Notes under the pieces: generated by a model
Databases searched by the model: none
What the model was told of the DNA's origin: nothing
What the model saw: the letters and a program-made list of their open reading frames with translations, nothing else
Translations under genes and position numbers: made by a program
Part shown: in pieces, positions 25,101 through 40,100 of the stretch
Position numbering within the stretch: the first letter of the stretch is position 1
Layout of the letters: each line of letters starts with the position of its first letter
DNA from: Ptychodera flava
Lineage: Eukaryota; Hemichordata; Enteropneusta; Ptychoderidae
Assembly: GCF_041260155.1 (NCBI RefSeq)
Contig: NC_091931.1
Location: 31,089,041-31,153,040, forward strand
DNA: 64,000 nucleotides
Reading direction: 5' to 3'

Positions 25101-28100
25101 AAAGACTTTCAAGGACTTTTTGAGGTCAAAAATATCCCTTTCCAGATATCATTTTTACAATGTATCATTTTTACTTATTTTTTACGATATCACAACTGAT
25201 CGTCTTGTCTTTTTTGAAAACTGTGGATGGACTTGAAATTTTCCAAGGCTTCCCAGGACTCAGTTTCATCATTTTCCAGGACTTTCCAGGAGGCTTTACT
25301 ATAAAATTCAAGGACTTTCAAGACTTTCCAGGAGCATAAGGACCATGTACATGCGATTTTAATCTGATTGGCTATCACCGTACAAGCTGCTTGAACATAC
25401 CAGTTAAAGAAACCTACCTAGACTTTGGCCAGTACTGTTGGATGACATCATGTACAGGGGCTGGCTGTATATGGTTGATGTTGAAATAGAATACGTGGTG
25501 GCACCAGAGTAGTATGTTGACGGGACACTGGCCGTGTACGCCATGCTCTGATCAGCCTCAGCATCAGTGAAACTGTCTGGGCCTGTCGACGGTGACTTTG
25601 GACTGAAATCAGACAAGAGTAAGCACAGTACATATGAGCTTGATCTTCCACATGAATATATGACCACACATTGTCCAGGCACAGTGGCAGACAATCTTGA
25701 TGGTAAGAAAACGTGACTTGTGTGTGAATGGAATAAAATAAGTATGTCTGAAGTACAGATATCTAAGATATCTTTACAATGGTATTGTAGATATCTATGT
25801 GTCAGGCGCTGGGTGTCACAATGCTCAGTTTACAGTGTAATACTAGTATATTGTAATTACCATGACAACAATATGACTGCTGATATTCCACAAGTCCACA
25901 GAGTATGTTATCTTTAGATCCCTTTCATTTATTTAAGCTGTATGAATCATGTTATATTCCTGAAGTTATTATAACTATATATCAAATGCTAAGAGTGTGT
26001 TGTTTTGCATTGCTATAGATATGAGTTCAGAACCTTTGGCAGATGCACCATAAGTGCAAGCTGTACATGCTAATATGCTGTCGTTGATGTAATGTTTTGC
26101 ACGAGACACAGCTGTCGCTATGAATACTTATATCGATGAAAATTGTCCAGAAAAGCAGAGTCACTTGTGTTTGGCTGTGTCAATCTCACACAGAATCCTA
26201 CGATGGTCCTTGGCAAGAAAAATACTATTGACAAGATGATACAAAGTGCATGAATAAAGTCAACACTACTCTAGGTGTGTTATTGTAAGTGCCATACCTA
26301 TGGTGTGTGTGGGGTCCAAGGCCATTGGTGAGTTTAGTTGATGGTGATACCGGTGCTTGGGGCTGCTGTTCTTGTTGTTCCTGTCTCTGCTGGCCCTGTG
26401 CAATCAATGTTCTCATTTCACTCAGAAGTCTCTTCAAGTCCTGACCAACTTCACTGAAGACAGCCAGCTTTTGTATGTGATCCTGTCAATAAGATTTGTC
26501 ACTGTTTAATCACTGTCCCTCATTTCCCAACTTAGTTTTATAATTGGGATATAAAATATTTCGTTAATTTTCAAACATTGCATTATTTTGTTGTGAAGTA
26601 TTTCATTAATGTTAGAGACTTTAATCTTCTCAAATTACCACTACATTTTCTATCTAACAACACACACTGTTTTGTTCAAAGTAAAATTCTCGAATTGTTC
26701 CAATTTTGCAGTAAATGACATGGATGTGAATTAATAACTTGGATGTAAATAAGTTTTTCTGTGTTTATAATATGTAAAAATAAAAGATTGATTTTACTTA
26801 CATCTGTGGGTTTTGGGACCCTTTCAACCTCCCCTGCTACTGACGTCTGTGTTGTCTGTGTGTTTGTAGCTGTCACTGTTACTGTAGGCCCTGCAACAGT
26901 AGCAGTAGATGCACTCACAGACATCTCACTTTCAGCTTGGCTGGCTTGGTTCGCCTGCTGCGTTAGCTGTTGTTGCTGCTGCTGCACTTGTTGGCTGCTG
27001 TTCACCTGCTGTAGTGCTGATGCTGTTGAGTTCATGGCCATACATGTGTCCGTCCTGATGGCTGGTTTCCCCGTCAGTGCTGCCACACTCTTTCTGATGA
27101 CCTTGGCATTATTCATGTGTTGCAACTCCTGGACAGAAATTATTGAATCAATGTATGAATACTCTACCACAAACTATCAGCCACTTCTGACACCACGGTA
27201 ACTGTGTCATAAAATTTTTTTTAGTTTTATCATTAACAACTTTGAAATACTTTCTTCGTTTTCCTTTGTACTTGACGTCATCATAAAGACCCATTCTTTG
27301 CATGCATTCTTGCTGAATGAATATAAATAGGGAAAAATGTGCATAAAATCATAATTTTTTTGCATACAAGCAATTCAGCATGTGTTAGACTTACCTTGAG
27401 TTCAAGTTGATGTTTGAGTCGAAGCCTGGCTATATCCTGCTCCTGTTGTTCAACCAAAGCTTGGGCTGCAGCATGTTTCACTGCTGCCTGGTACATGTGA
27501 CAAAAACTACAAATTACCATAATTTTTGATAGAAATTTAACAGTTTCCTTTTTTCTATTAAAATAAAAAACATATATGGACAAACAGGTTTCATACAAAC
27601 ATCCCTCATGTTCAAAAAGAAGTGTTCAAAGATACCCCTCTCTCTTTATCCATTCTGATATACCGGTCCAATGCAGCCATTTAAAACAATGTAACTTGAA
27701 TCGAGTACAGAGATGAAAAAGTTAGAAGGCTCTGTCAGTCTTCAAAGAACTTTAACCCTTTCCCTTGCATAGAATGTTATTTAAACTGAGAGACCAAGGT
27801 CAAACAGTTAAAGTGTAGAGGACGATTCAGAGTGGTGCATACTTTTTCAAGAGCTGCTTCCAGCTTGGTGATGAGTTTTTTCTGCTCTTTGCTTTTATCA
27901 ACAAAGGACTGCACTTCCCTTTCCACCTTCTCATTCTGCATTTCAAGTTTGTTGAACTTTGAAGCCAGCTTGTTGTTTTCTTCCTTCAGGGAAGTATTCT
28001 CCTGTTGATTGAAAAGAAGAAGAAAAGACATTAACACACAGTTTTCATGATGCTCTAGAATATTGAGTCTTAGTGACATAATGTTTTGACTTTTGAAGAC

Positions 28101-31100
28101 GGTGTGAACGTTTCTGAACACCCTAGATATTGCAGCTACACTAACAGCACATAAAACTCTTGTTTAAAACTCAAAAAAGCAAAACACAGAATTAGGGTAT
28201 GCCATACCCAAATAAATGAGCAAAATACAGGTTGTTAGAATCTATTTGTCTGAAATTCTTTACCCTGAATTATGTGAACATATATATCACACTTGTAATA
28301 TTGTTGCAAAGCACAATAAAATACACAACTGATCACTACCAGATTGAACACAAAGTGGAAAGGGAAACTTTTCAAAAGTCAGTTTGTACCTAAATGAATT
28401 CTCAGCTCTCTATCACTTAGATACTATCAATGTATAGATTTACCTTGACAGCCAGACTGAGATGTTCATCAAGCCAGTGTATCTTACTCTGCAGTGTGTC
28501 AATCTGACTCCGCTTTGCTGTCACTTCCTTCTGCATGCTTTCAGCGACTTGAACAGCTACAAAAGTGACCACAAAAATATAAAATTTGATGACTTTTTAA
28601 GTGAAGTATCTTGACATTTATAGAGATTACATTTTTTCCAAAATTTTTCATTGAAAAATGATACCGACATGACTCTTGTAATATCTGGTGGTCTGATTGT
28701 GTATGAGAACATTCAGAGGAAGTTTTTGCATGTAACTGTCTTATCCCTATCATATTGTGGATTGCTACAGAAATTAAAACTTTGATCGTGAAAAGAGATT
28801 GCACAACACTCTGACATGAGCACTCAAATAAATAAACCTATTCACCCCCGATTCCCTGTGAACAGGTCCACACTCACCACTGATAACAACAAGTTTGGAC
28901 CAAACCATGGTAGTGAAAAGGTGAAAACTCTAAACATCATCACAGAGCTACAAAACAGGTTCAGCATACAAGTTTTCATAAATTCACACCCCCAACTAGC
29001 AGATCATGTGTGGCTTACCTTTGCCATCCACAGCGTCTCTTGCCCTGAGAGCTTTCTGAGCCATATCCCAGTCACTCTCTAGTGAGTGCAGCCTAGAGAC
29101 CAGTCTCTTCATCTGTTTGTCATTTTCCCCACTGAGTTGTTCAAGTTCCTCTTTCAACTCATCGTTCTCTTTGGTCAGGGCAGCAATGTGGTACCTCGAC
29201 TCTTTCAACTCTGAAAACATTTCATCCTTCTGCCCGGTCACCTCAGCCAGATTTTTAGACTTTTCCTCAACGTCCTGAAGGAGTTGACCCCTCTCATCCT
29301 CCAGGGAGTGCACCCGCTTTTCCCTGATTTTCAGTTTCCTCACAGTGTCTTCCTTCGACTTCTTGATTTCTTCGAGTTCGCTGACCTTTTCGTTCAACAG
29401 TGCATCAAGCTTTTCCTTCTCACTTTTCACATCAATGTTGGTCTTGTTTGTCATTTCCACTACCTGGGTCATGTTCACACTCTGTTCCTGCAGGGCACTC
29501 AAGTTTTTCCCCCTCTCCTCCAGTTGTACCTGTAGTTTCTCCTGAGCAGCTCTGGCGTCCATTAGTTCCTTGTTTCTTTCCTCCAACAGGCTGAAATAGT
29601 GGTCCCTCTCCCCAGTGAGCCTCTCCACATCTTTCGTCTTCCCTGCCAGCTCAGAGTCCACATCCCCTTTCTCACTGAGCACACACTGTAAGCGGTTTGT
29701 CGTTTCCGTGTGGATTGCACTCAAGTCTTCCTTCTGTTTCTGCAGATTTTCAAGTTCAGTCTGTTTCAGTTCCAGTTCAAGCTGCACTTTTTCATAGTTT
29801 ATGTTCTGAGCACTGAGCTGGGCAGACAGTTCCTGTATTCTCTGTTCAGCTCTGGATCGTTCCTCTTTCTCTATCTTTTCAATCTGTCACAGGGAGGAAA
29901 CATTTACAGGAAAGCCAAAGTGAGAAACAAAAAAAAATTTTTGACTTCACATCTGCATAACCTGACTATATGTCAAAGATAGAGGAAAGTACACTCTTGC
30001 TTACGAAACACACATCCAGGTGTTCAATTTTTTTTCAAACAGGGACAAACTGTCATTGATAGGTTAGGAAAGGTGAAAGTTCAAGGGAGTATCACCCTCA
30101 ATGGATGAGAAAATTTTTAATGCAAAATTATCAGCAAAAATTTGGTGATTTACTCATCAATTTGTTAATTGTCAAGCTAAAAATAAATGCAGTGCACGTA
30201 CAACACAAACGCAGGTACCCCTTACTTGCATACTGAAAGCAGCATCTTCTCTACAAAAGAGGTCCCTCACTGTATCTCTACCCAATGAAGTATCCATGCA
30301 CTTCAGACCAGTGATACACTTTCCAAACACATATTACTGCAAAATGCATTAACCATTCACTGGTATTTGCTTTGTCTGTTTCCACCGACAAGCTGGCTCT
30401 GCTAATTTTAACTCAGACTGAAACTGTCACATTGCAAACGACTCCATTTTTCTTACCTGGACATCAGGGACTTTGAAGATAATTACGCACCTGTTCATGT
30501 AACTGAGCTTTGGATTCAGTTTTGATGTCTTCAAGAAGCTTCTGAAGTCTCTCAATCTCTGTCACTTTACAGTCTCTGTCGTACAGCAACTCAGTCTGTT
30601 TTTTGCTGTTCTCTTCGTCTCTGATCCACAGTTTCTTGTTCTGTTCTCTCTCTGCTTCAAGTTCTGCCTGACACTTTGACAGCTTTTGCTGTCATGTTCA
30701 GGGAAAGTAAGATGAGAATGATAATTTAAGGTAATATTCACCTTGAAATGTAAAAGACTTAAAAATTTGCTCCAACTTTCCTAGAAGAATATTTCAACCA
30801 CTCTCTTTCAAAATCAAGAATAAAAATCGGGGCTCACCATGCAAATTTTGGTACCAGAGAAACAAATTACCCAAGATTTACTGACATGTGAAATTCAAAA
30901 TGGCCACCATTCCTGTGTTAACTCTATAGGGAATTTTTCGATTTTCGAAAAACTAAGGCAATGAAAAGTTTTCTTAGATCAAGCGCTTTAAAATGAATCC
31001 CCACAAGTTGCAGTTTGAAAATCCGAATATTGTCCCCGAGGTGCATTCAATCTTAATCAGAACGGAAAAGATATTTTATTCCTGATAAACTGCAGAGGGT

Positions 31101-34100
31101 ATCCCTTACTTCAGTCATCCACGACTTTTACTGGAAATTTACCATTAAACTGAAACTCATTAGTTTGAATTGGGATGTTACTACCGTACAAGGTCATATT
31201 TTCATGAATGACGATGTTGTGACAATTGAATGCAGTTTAATCTTTGCACATGTAAGGCAGCAAGTTAGTGCTAGGTCTGTCAACTCTCATGGACAGTGAC
31301 CACCAGACTGATTTTTTAAAAGTCGTAGTATGCTCACAGGGTGTACTACAAATGTCAGTACAGGTTCAAGATTGCAGTCATGACTGTGAATGACATTACA
31401 GAAAAATAACACTCTACTGAAAATATCCTAAATTCACAGAAGTAGCCTGACAAACATTCAATCTACAACCAAATACATGTAAAAGTAGTTTCTGACAACA
31501 TCAAAGTTAAATTCGGGACCATCACTGATATCTTTTTGTGATTTATGTCCTTGAAATAATACATTGTTAAAAACCACTCGTTACCTTTGCATCCTGACAT
31601 TCAATTTCAAAATCCTTTGTTGCCGTTAGTAACCGGTCACGTTCCTTTCTCATGGCTGCAAGTTCAGACTTGGTGTCTTCAACACTGTACGTCAGTGTTT
31701 GTTGTTTCTCTTCTCCACTTCTTTTCAGCTCATCGCACTGTTGCCTGGCGACGTTGAGTTTGCCCTCCAGGTCTTTGACGTGTTTCTCTTTGGCCTCTAC
31801 CTGTGAGTTAGTTTGCTCTCTGGATATCAAAAATAAACAAAAGACAAAAACTTTAGTGCAAGTATCTAGACTGTTAGTGTGTACCGCCCAAACTGACCAT
31901 TTAGTATTTATCGTGAGTGAGTGCTGTATATTGCAACTTTTGCAGATATGATTAATGTGTGCATAAGGCATACGGTCTCAGCGTCTTTGGTACAAGGACA
32001 CAGTCCAAATACTGGACTATTCAGTCCAAAATCATGGGACATTTATAACTTGACATTTATTTAGCTATATTTCTTATCCTCATGTACATTGTTCCAGACA
32101 AGCTGTGTAAGCCTATTTCCTGCCATTAGCTTAACACTTTTTTGAAAATGAAATTATGTTATGAATGCCAGAAAATGTAACATGTTATATGTGTAAGTTC
32201 ACATGTACTCATTGTACAGTTCTGAACAGTGAACTCACTGTTGTCATCATGCTCTGTGTCAGAGTTACCACTGTAAACATTCCCAATTTTGATATTTTCA
32301 TGTCCCTGAATCTTGTTGGATCAAACTAAACTTGACAAGATAAAAACCCTGTCTTTGCATTATTTTTATAAGAGACTTAAAATGAGAAACAAAAAATTGA
32401 ATTATTTTGAGTTTAGTGAAATCAAAGATCAAAATGGCATTTGCGGCTGTAAACAGTCCATATAGAAGAAACACAACAACTCTTTTTTCATAAGATTAAC
32501 ACATCACCACAATTGATATGAAGAGAAGCATGCAAACTGCTGATGCAAAAGTATTTCTGAGTTAATATCAGGAGTGTATCTACAACAGAAATGTTTACAA
32601 ACTGAAAATTTCTATGAAAACAAACAAATTGCTGATCACATTTAATATTAAGAAGTACCTCAGAATAATTCTGTGAAAAAAAGACACTTTTATGAAGATA
32701 GAATGTCCAATGGTACTTACTGAAGGAGGTTGAGTTGTGATTTCAGACTGGCTGCCTGCTTTCTTGCATTGCTGGATCTCTCTGTAAGGCTTTCAATCTG
32801 TTTATCGTGTTCCTCTGTCATCTGCTGTATCCTGTAACATTCAACATGGAAATACCATGGTGAAAGTGCTCTGTATTTATATAGATGTCTGTCCATCATT
32901 TTCTGTGAGTGCTTTATGCGCCAGGTATACACAACAAACGAAGCAAAAACAGAAATCACTTTGAAAAAATTCACTATCTGTTTGATATATACTGCGTTGA
33001 AAGAAAACCCAACACCAAAACACAAATGAGCTCAAAATTCCCACTTTTTTGCGTGTTCTGATTGCTGGTGAGAAATAGCCATGATATCTACGGCATAGTC
33101 TAGAGATCTGAATGAGATGGATCTACATTGGTGAAACAGCATCCTAAAAGATGAACCTCTGCACTAACTGGGCAAGCAGATGACACGCAAGATCAAACCT
33201 TGCAGAAAAGCAAGCTGCAGAATGCTGATGTAAAGTATACCATGATGGGTGGCTGACACAAAGCATTTCAGCATTCACAAAATTCACAGCAAAGAAAACA
33301 CACACAAAGATAAAATGGTTTCATTGGTACTACTTTGTTCATTACCCATATCGTTTTCCTTGGTGACGTTCAACCTGTACCAGTACACTGGGAACAGGGG
33401 AGTTAAAAAATTTAAGTTGCATTCGAATATTGTGAAATCTGACAGAGTAATTTCACATTACATTCTCTTGTATTACAGCAGAACTAGATCAGTAACCCCT
33501 AGGAACTTGCCATCTGTACAATTCCCATCCACAATTTAGGCTAGGGTTCAGTGTTAGACGGGTAAATTTCAAGGGCTAAACTGTCATAGAACAATTACAA
33601 GATATTCTGCCTTTTTAAACTACAAATAAAGTTCCAACCTTTCATGGAACTAAAACTTACAATTCTTTTGATAACTCAAACTACAGTCTTTCCTGTACAT
33701 AGCAAGAACTCATGGGACAAAAGAAACTGTATGGAGGTAGCTTTTCTTAGATGGGCATGTGTGGTTTTACTCTATTAGCAGATGGTGTACACAATGGTAA
33801 ATGTGTTTTCTCATATCTGAAACCAAATTCATACATGAAACGATGAAAACAATCACAACAGAACCGTGCTGTCGCTTTAAGTATCAATATTTTTGTCAAT
33901 CAATCAGAAATGTTAATCATCACACGCAGGTACTTCAACCAAATTAGAACAGCGATAGGTACAGATAGCTACTGCCCACATAGGAGAGCAGGCTGCTCTG
34001 TAAAGGTCAACATTCTACGTGACTGCCTGAATGTCATGAGCATGGAGAGGTGACCTGTCTCTTGGGGTGACAACTGTGACAGGTTAGACTGTGTGGAAAT

Positions 34101-37100
34101 TATATGAAAAACACAATTTCATTGCTGTAACTTAAATAGTTCATAAGTACCGTTGTTTGTAATCTGCTACTGTACTCTTATGTTTCTCCTCTCCGGTCAG
34201 TCTCACTTCTTCAAGGTCGGTCTCAAGCTGCTGCAGTTTGTGCTTGGTGACCTTCAGCTCGTTCTCATTGTCCTGGAAACACCTCTGCAGGAGATGGGCT
34301 AGCATGGCGGGACTTTGCTCCACCACGGTGTCCGTGTTGAGACTGGAATTCCTGCCTCGCTTCTCCTCCTCTGAGATCAGGGTTCCTTTGATTTGACTGA
34401 GGGCGGAGTTGGCCACCTGCAGATTCTGTTGCATCAACTCCATTCTGGTGTTCATGTCAAACATCGCCTGAAACAAAGGCAAGAAAGGGCTTTTTAGAGG
34501 GAAGAAATTCCCCTCCAAAGAGGAAATGAACACAGAACAGAATCTAATAATCCGCATTACCTCCAATAGGTAATGCTTAATAAACATGCAGTGACCAATC
34601 TTTGTGGTCAAACCCTTTTCTGTATTTCTGTTTACAGAAGTCCAATGCTGCTATAGAATACTGCACAAACATTTGATGGTGAAAAGATTACATAGGGTGA
34701 AGATACCCTGAGGATTCAGGTATGTTCCATTGAAGCAGAAAGCATCTCTTCACATGACTACGTTAAACTATGAGAGTCCTTGCTATCTCCGAGTCTCTCC
34801 AAAGGCCAGCAGGTCAGTAATTTTTACGAAGGTTTCCCTCGGTATATGTAGCAATGCAAAGACAATAGGGGACAGCAGAATCATTGCTGAGGTTCCTGAA
34901 CAACTCACCGTTGTTCCTTAACCATAGACAATACCCTAAACTGAGAAAAAAACAGGGATAATATGCTTTCAGCATGCTATTACTTATGATCTTAGCAGCA
35001 TCTCACAGGAGTGTACTGACTCACTGACATTCTTACCTCTTCTTGGTCTTTGTTGCGTACATCGAATTCTCTGAGAGTGTTCTGGAGTTGATTGATCATT
35101 CTCTCCTGTCCTATGGATTCCTTTCTCCTGAAGTGTCAATCAGTATTTCTGTAATTTTAGTTTTTGTTGATGACCACAGTCACAAATGAAGCACAACACT
35201 CATAACCAGTTTACTTTTGGCTACAACTGTACCATACATCCAGTTTCAGTAAGTTTGGTATTTTACTCAAACCTGTCTGCTTAAACCTTAGTACTTCAGG
35301 TAGTGAAACATAAGCAACACTGCAGTAGTGCTGAATGCCACTTGTGCAATATAAGATTACCGGCTTGTCATTTTGGCTCAGAGATGTGTAGATCAGGTAT
35401 TTACAGATACCTGATTCATGTTATCACTTAATCTATGCTACATAATCACAACCCAGAAGATGGAAACCAACTTCATAAAGAATCTCCCATATTTAGAAAT
35501 CAGAACGTAAGGAATGTATTTTGGACGTGTGTGACAGGAAAATGGCTGTATTGTTTGTTCATTGAGTGTAACCGACAAGTGTCTAAAGTTCAGTTTAGTC
35601 TGTTTTCAATCTTCAGCTACATTTAAAAATTTCACAAAGCTGTCAACTGCGACAGGCCAGTGTGTGAACAAAGCTCACCTCAGATCCAGCACAGAGTCCC
35701 TGCCAATGATGGTTTCATTGAGTTTGGTTTGTAAGTCTTCAATGGAGAGTCTGAAATGCCTCCTTTGCTGCTCACAGATGTCCTGACACTGTAAAGTCAC
35801 AACACAATTTTTTTTACATGTAAGACTACACTGAGAAAGGCCCTGTGTGTTGTCACCTACATTCATTTGTTGAGAAAAGTGTCCAACACAGATGATCTTA
35901 TGAAACAAAGTGATTGATGCAAACATTAGAAAAAATTGACAACTGTAAATTATTACTTGATGCCAATTCTTTTTCCAAACTGGCCACTATTTCCTGATTT
36001 TACTTTCCTACTGTTCATTTGCTATCTCTTCCCAACTCCTTAATCTAATTCTGCCTAAGATTCCTTTTTGCCCTAGCCAAAGGTGTGTTTGGCTCTCACT
36101 CTTTTCTCACCTCTTTCAATTTTTCTTCAAGCTGTGCAACAGTAGCTTGGGACTCATGTAATCGCCTCTCGACTGATGCCCTGTAAAAATACCCCATAAA
36201 AAATTAAAATGTGATAATGATAACAACATGTAATCCAAAACTACAGTGTTTCTCTCTCTCTATCAGACTTCATAAACCATCTCACACAGAGCTTTCTGGT
36301 AAGTTTGATCGATTTTTTTTTCACTACTTTTGTTTTTTCTATGTCAACAGCAAGTTCTAGTTCTACTCCCAAAGGCAATTTAAAACACCCACTGTTCAGC
36401 TTGCCCACACAGCGTGTACATGTATAAGTATAAACTGCACTGTTATTGTTGACATTTGAATTCTAGTCCAGATTAGAATACACTTATCAGCAATAATAAT
36501 GCAGTTTACACATACATCAGCGGAGTTGACAAGCTGAATACTGTGTACATATCAACATGCTTTAGAGAGTAGAACAAGAAACTGTCATTGACAAACAAAA
36601 CGAAAATAGTGAAAAAACTATCAAAAATTACAGCATAGAGAGTGGAGCAGTCTTCTGCTCCACTGTCTATGGTTACAGCTACTGGCCCTTTACAAGTTTC
36701 TGAACTTGACAAAATTCCTTTAATTTTTTCAAATTCACTTCTGTACACTCAGCAAGTGATACTCACTCATTTGAATAGTCATATGACTGCCTGAGACTTT
36801 CAATGTTGACTTGTGGCAAGACGGTGGAAGCATCACTCCTGCGGAGAGTGTTTGATAGGGACGGAAGTTTTGGAAACTCAGCTCTTGATGTCAGAGGATA
36901 GGAGGGTAAAGGGACGTCAGCAATTTCACTCTTGAGTCGCTTGTTTTCCTCTGTTTGCCTTTCAAGCTGTCTTCTGTTATAAACAATTATGCAAATAAAC
37001 AAATAAATAAATATTTAAATATTCACATATCAACGTGTCAGTGCAAGAAGGTTGTAACTTACATTTTGACAAAAATCACGCTTCTTCTGTAAAGCATCTG

Positions 37101-40100
37101 CAATGACTTGTTAATTTGACTAAAATTAAAACAAAATAAAATATGTGTGTAGAACCATCATTCAGTATTTATTAAAACATGTTTTGCTTTCAGATTATAA
37201 TTTCCAGTATTAAAAAATTGACTTTTTCTGGCACACCGGTTAAAGTTTAAATTTGCAGTTACAACATTACTGCACTGACACAATGAAATATAAATGATGA
37301 ATGAGAATTATAACTTCTCTATTTTTGTAAATTCACACCTTCAAAAGTGTAATAACCAGTAAAGGTATGTACATGTAAATCCTATACGGTTTTTTTTTAC
37401 ATTTTCTTTCTCTCCTCTCCTACCAGGCTTGTCAAATGCCATCTGCAATGTCAGTAAAAAGTAGTATTGAGCAGAAAACCTATATGTTGTATTTTCATCT
37501 ACTTGACAAGTTAGTCATTAAAATACCGTCAATGACGCTGTACCTTCTCTAATGTGTGGCCAGGTCAGGTAATTGGTTGTTGGCATGGAGTTGTTGGTAA
37601 ATAGTTGATGATGTAGGGGCATGAGGTGGGATATGGACCCAAAGAACCCAAAAGATGATTAAATACATCAATCAAAAAAATTCTAAGCTACAGTATAAAC
37701 TGCCTAAAGATAGTTCAATGTGGAAAAAAAGTTAAATAATTCAGAAATAAGAATTAACAGTCCAAAATAGTAATGACGCACTTCCCTGCTGACCTGAGTG
37801 TATGTGAAATACTCAACCTGGCATCTGTAAATTAAATGTATACCAAGTGAACATTTTAAGTCACTTTTAACTGTTTTTAATGGATTTTCCAAAGAGTCCT
37901 GTGGAAATGATGAAAAACGCTTATCTGGTCTTGTGTTTGTAAAACCTCATGGCTGATAATTGTCATAGTATTGATAAAAAAATTGAAAGTGAAGAAATTA
38001 TTGTTTTTAATAGGCATATTTTCCTTGAAATACATGACCGTGTAAAGAATATATGCTAAAAGTGTTTAAGAGTAAATTTCTTTTCAAAAATAATTTAATC
38101 TGTGACCAAAGGATTTTTATCCTTCAAACATTGCAATTTGTTCAATCATCTTGTGCAGTGCAAAATTTATAAAATGACTGAAAAACAAAAAAAATTGGCA
38201 GAATTACAGTCTTTGTGATGTAAAATTATGGGTTGACATCACGATAATTGTTAATCTGTTCGAAGTACTACTATACTATAATTTAACAAAGAAAAATTCA
38301 TGCAGAAAGGTAACATATATTGTCAGCAATGTAGTGTTGACTTTACATCAAAATATGCCTTGGTTGGATACCAAATATATAGGGCGAAATATTAAAATCA
38401 GCCATGTTCAGCAAAATCCACACAACAGCATTGATCCTTTTCTAATTTGATTTGATTTGCTTATGTTATCCTTGTATGACAGTCAGTACAATATGGAACT
38501 TGAACACAACATAGTGAATAAGTATGCTGTAAATGAAATGGTGTGGCTGCATCCACATGCAACAATAGGAGTGCCTTTGTCTCTCACCCCTAATTTCCAA
38601 CCTGTCCCATCCCTGAAAAAATAGTTTGGTCTTATATTTATAATGTTAATAATTTCTGTATTTGTTAAAATGTGCGCATCTCAAAAACTTTTGATCATAA
38701 ACATTTTCATTGTTTTTTATAGCTGACCAGTCAGTTAACCTGTTTATTTTGAATATTTGCGCATTTTTCCTCAGTATTTGACATTTTCAGAATACCTTCT
38801 TATTCAATTTGTCATTTTCTAAAAGTTTAAATGCTCCTTTGTGTGGTAAAGCTTTCCACAAGCATCAAATGTGGTACTTCATATAGGAAGGTCTGCCTCT
38901 AGAGGGCGGGTATCATGAACAGTGTTTGTTAGTTATTTCCTCCACATAAACTTCTGATTGTACATTGAACATGGCCGACGTCCGATTTTCCTGTCTAAAA
39001 CTTTCACTCATTTTCGTTCATATGACTCTGAAACTTCAGGAAACGATTGGGAAGAAAGAGTTATCTTGAAATATTGAGGTACTCGCCGATATTTTGCTAA
39101 ATTAAATGAGAAAAAATGCAAGGAAAATGCCGACAGGCTTACACAGTGACCGTTTTCAGACTCAGAGGCTAGGCATATGATCATCTGCAGATTATGCAAC
39201 AGGCCCATATCACGTGAGGCCATGAGGGGATATCCACGCAACTCAGTACCAAACACTAGCGCACACAGAGTGAGCAAACACAAAGTGAGTACCCAGTATA
39301 CCCTAACGTCAGCTCAGTAGTCTGTAATAGATCGTAGTCAACCAAGAAACCTTGGAGAAAGGCTTAACACTGTGGCTATGCCGCTAAGTCCCTTTTGATT
39401 TTTGTCACAGCTCAAAATCGTTCTCCCACACCTCAACCTGAGCCATGAACACCCCCACCAGTTTATGATATGACCCATCACAATGGTATGACCTCAACGG
39501 ATCTTGACAGACGGAAGTCTTGACAGACGGAAGTAGAAGTTGACACCAGCATACTGGTTTTCAACTCTAATACCTTCTCTGTCTATAAATAGACACAAGA
39601 AGGTAATAAAAATCATATTTAAAGGGGAAGTTCAACAAGGATGATTTTTACATATGTGGTAGCTCTGTGGTCTTTAACCCAGGAAAAACTATTTTCACAA
39701 TTTATAACTTGCAGGATTTTTTACAAAAAACGATAAAATAGTACAGGAAGTTGCCTATGTAATTTGAATCATGGGAAAAAGCTCCAAACTTGGAGCTTGC
39801 ATAATGCGATATGGAAGGGACCATCTTTGGATGGGTATGGCCCCACATTGTCCACTCACAGTAACACAGTAGTAAACAGCAACACAAATCTGACAGTGGA
39901 AAGTTTATTATAAGTGATTCATTGTTTATGCAAGGATACTCAGTATAAACAAAAATATAATATGTAAATACTCACAGCCTGGTTTAAGCATGGGTGAGTG
40001 GACAATGCCATACCCATGGCAAAATGGTCCCTTCCATATCACATTATGCAAGCTCCAAGCTTGGCACTTTTTCCCATGATTCAAATTACATGGGCAACTT

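Noticed and set aside
24215-27201. Plus-strand frames opposite exons 18 and 21 of the CCDC158-like gene
   Set aside because: Antisense shadows of well-supported exons; no domain and no splice logic.
29284-29982. Ser/Phe/Leu-rich frames on the plus strand
   Set aside because: They are opposite-strand shadows of the large coiled-coil exon 14.
37420-37460. A 19-nt microexon of the CCDC158-like gene
   Set aside because: It has splice-like edges, but the 57-nt exon at 37063-37119 alone restores the phase and gives a better coiled-coil sequence.
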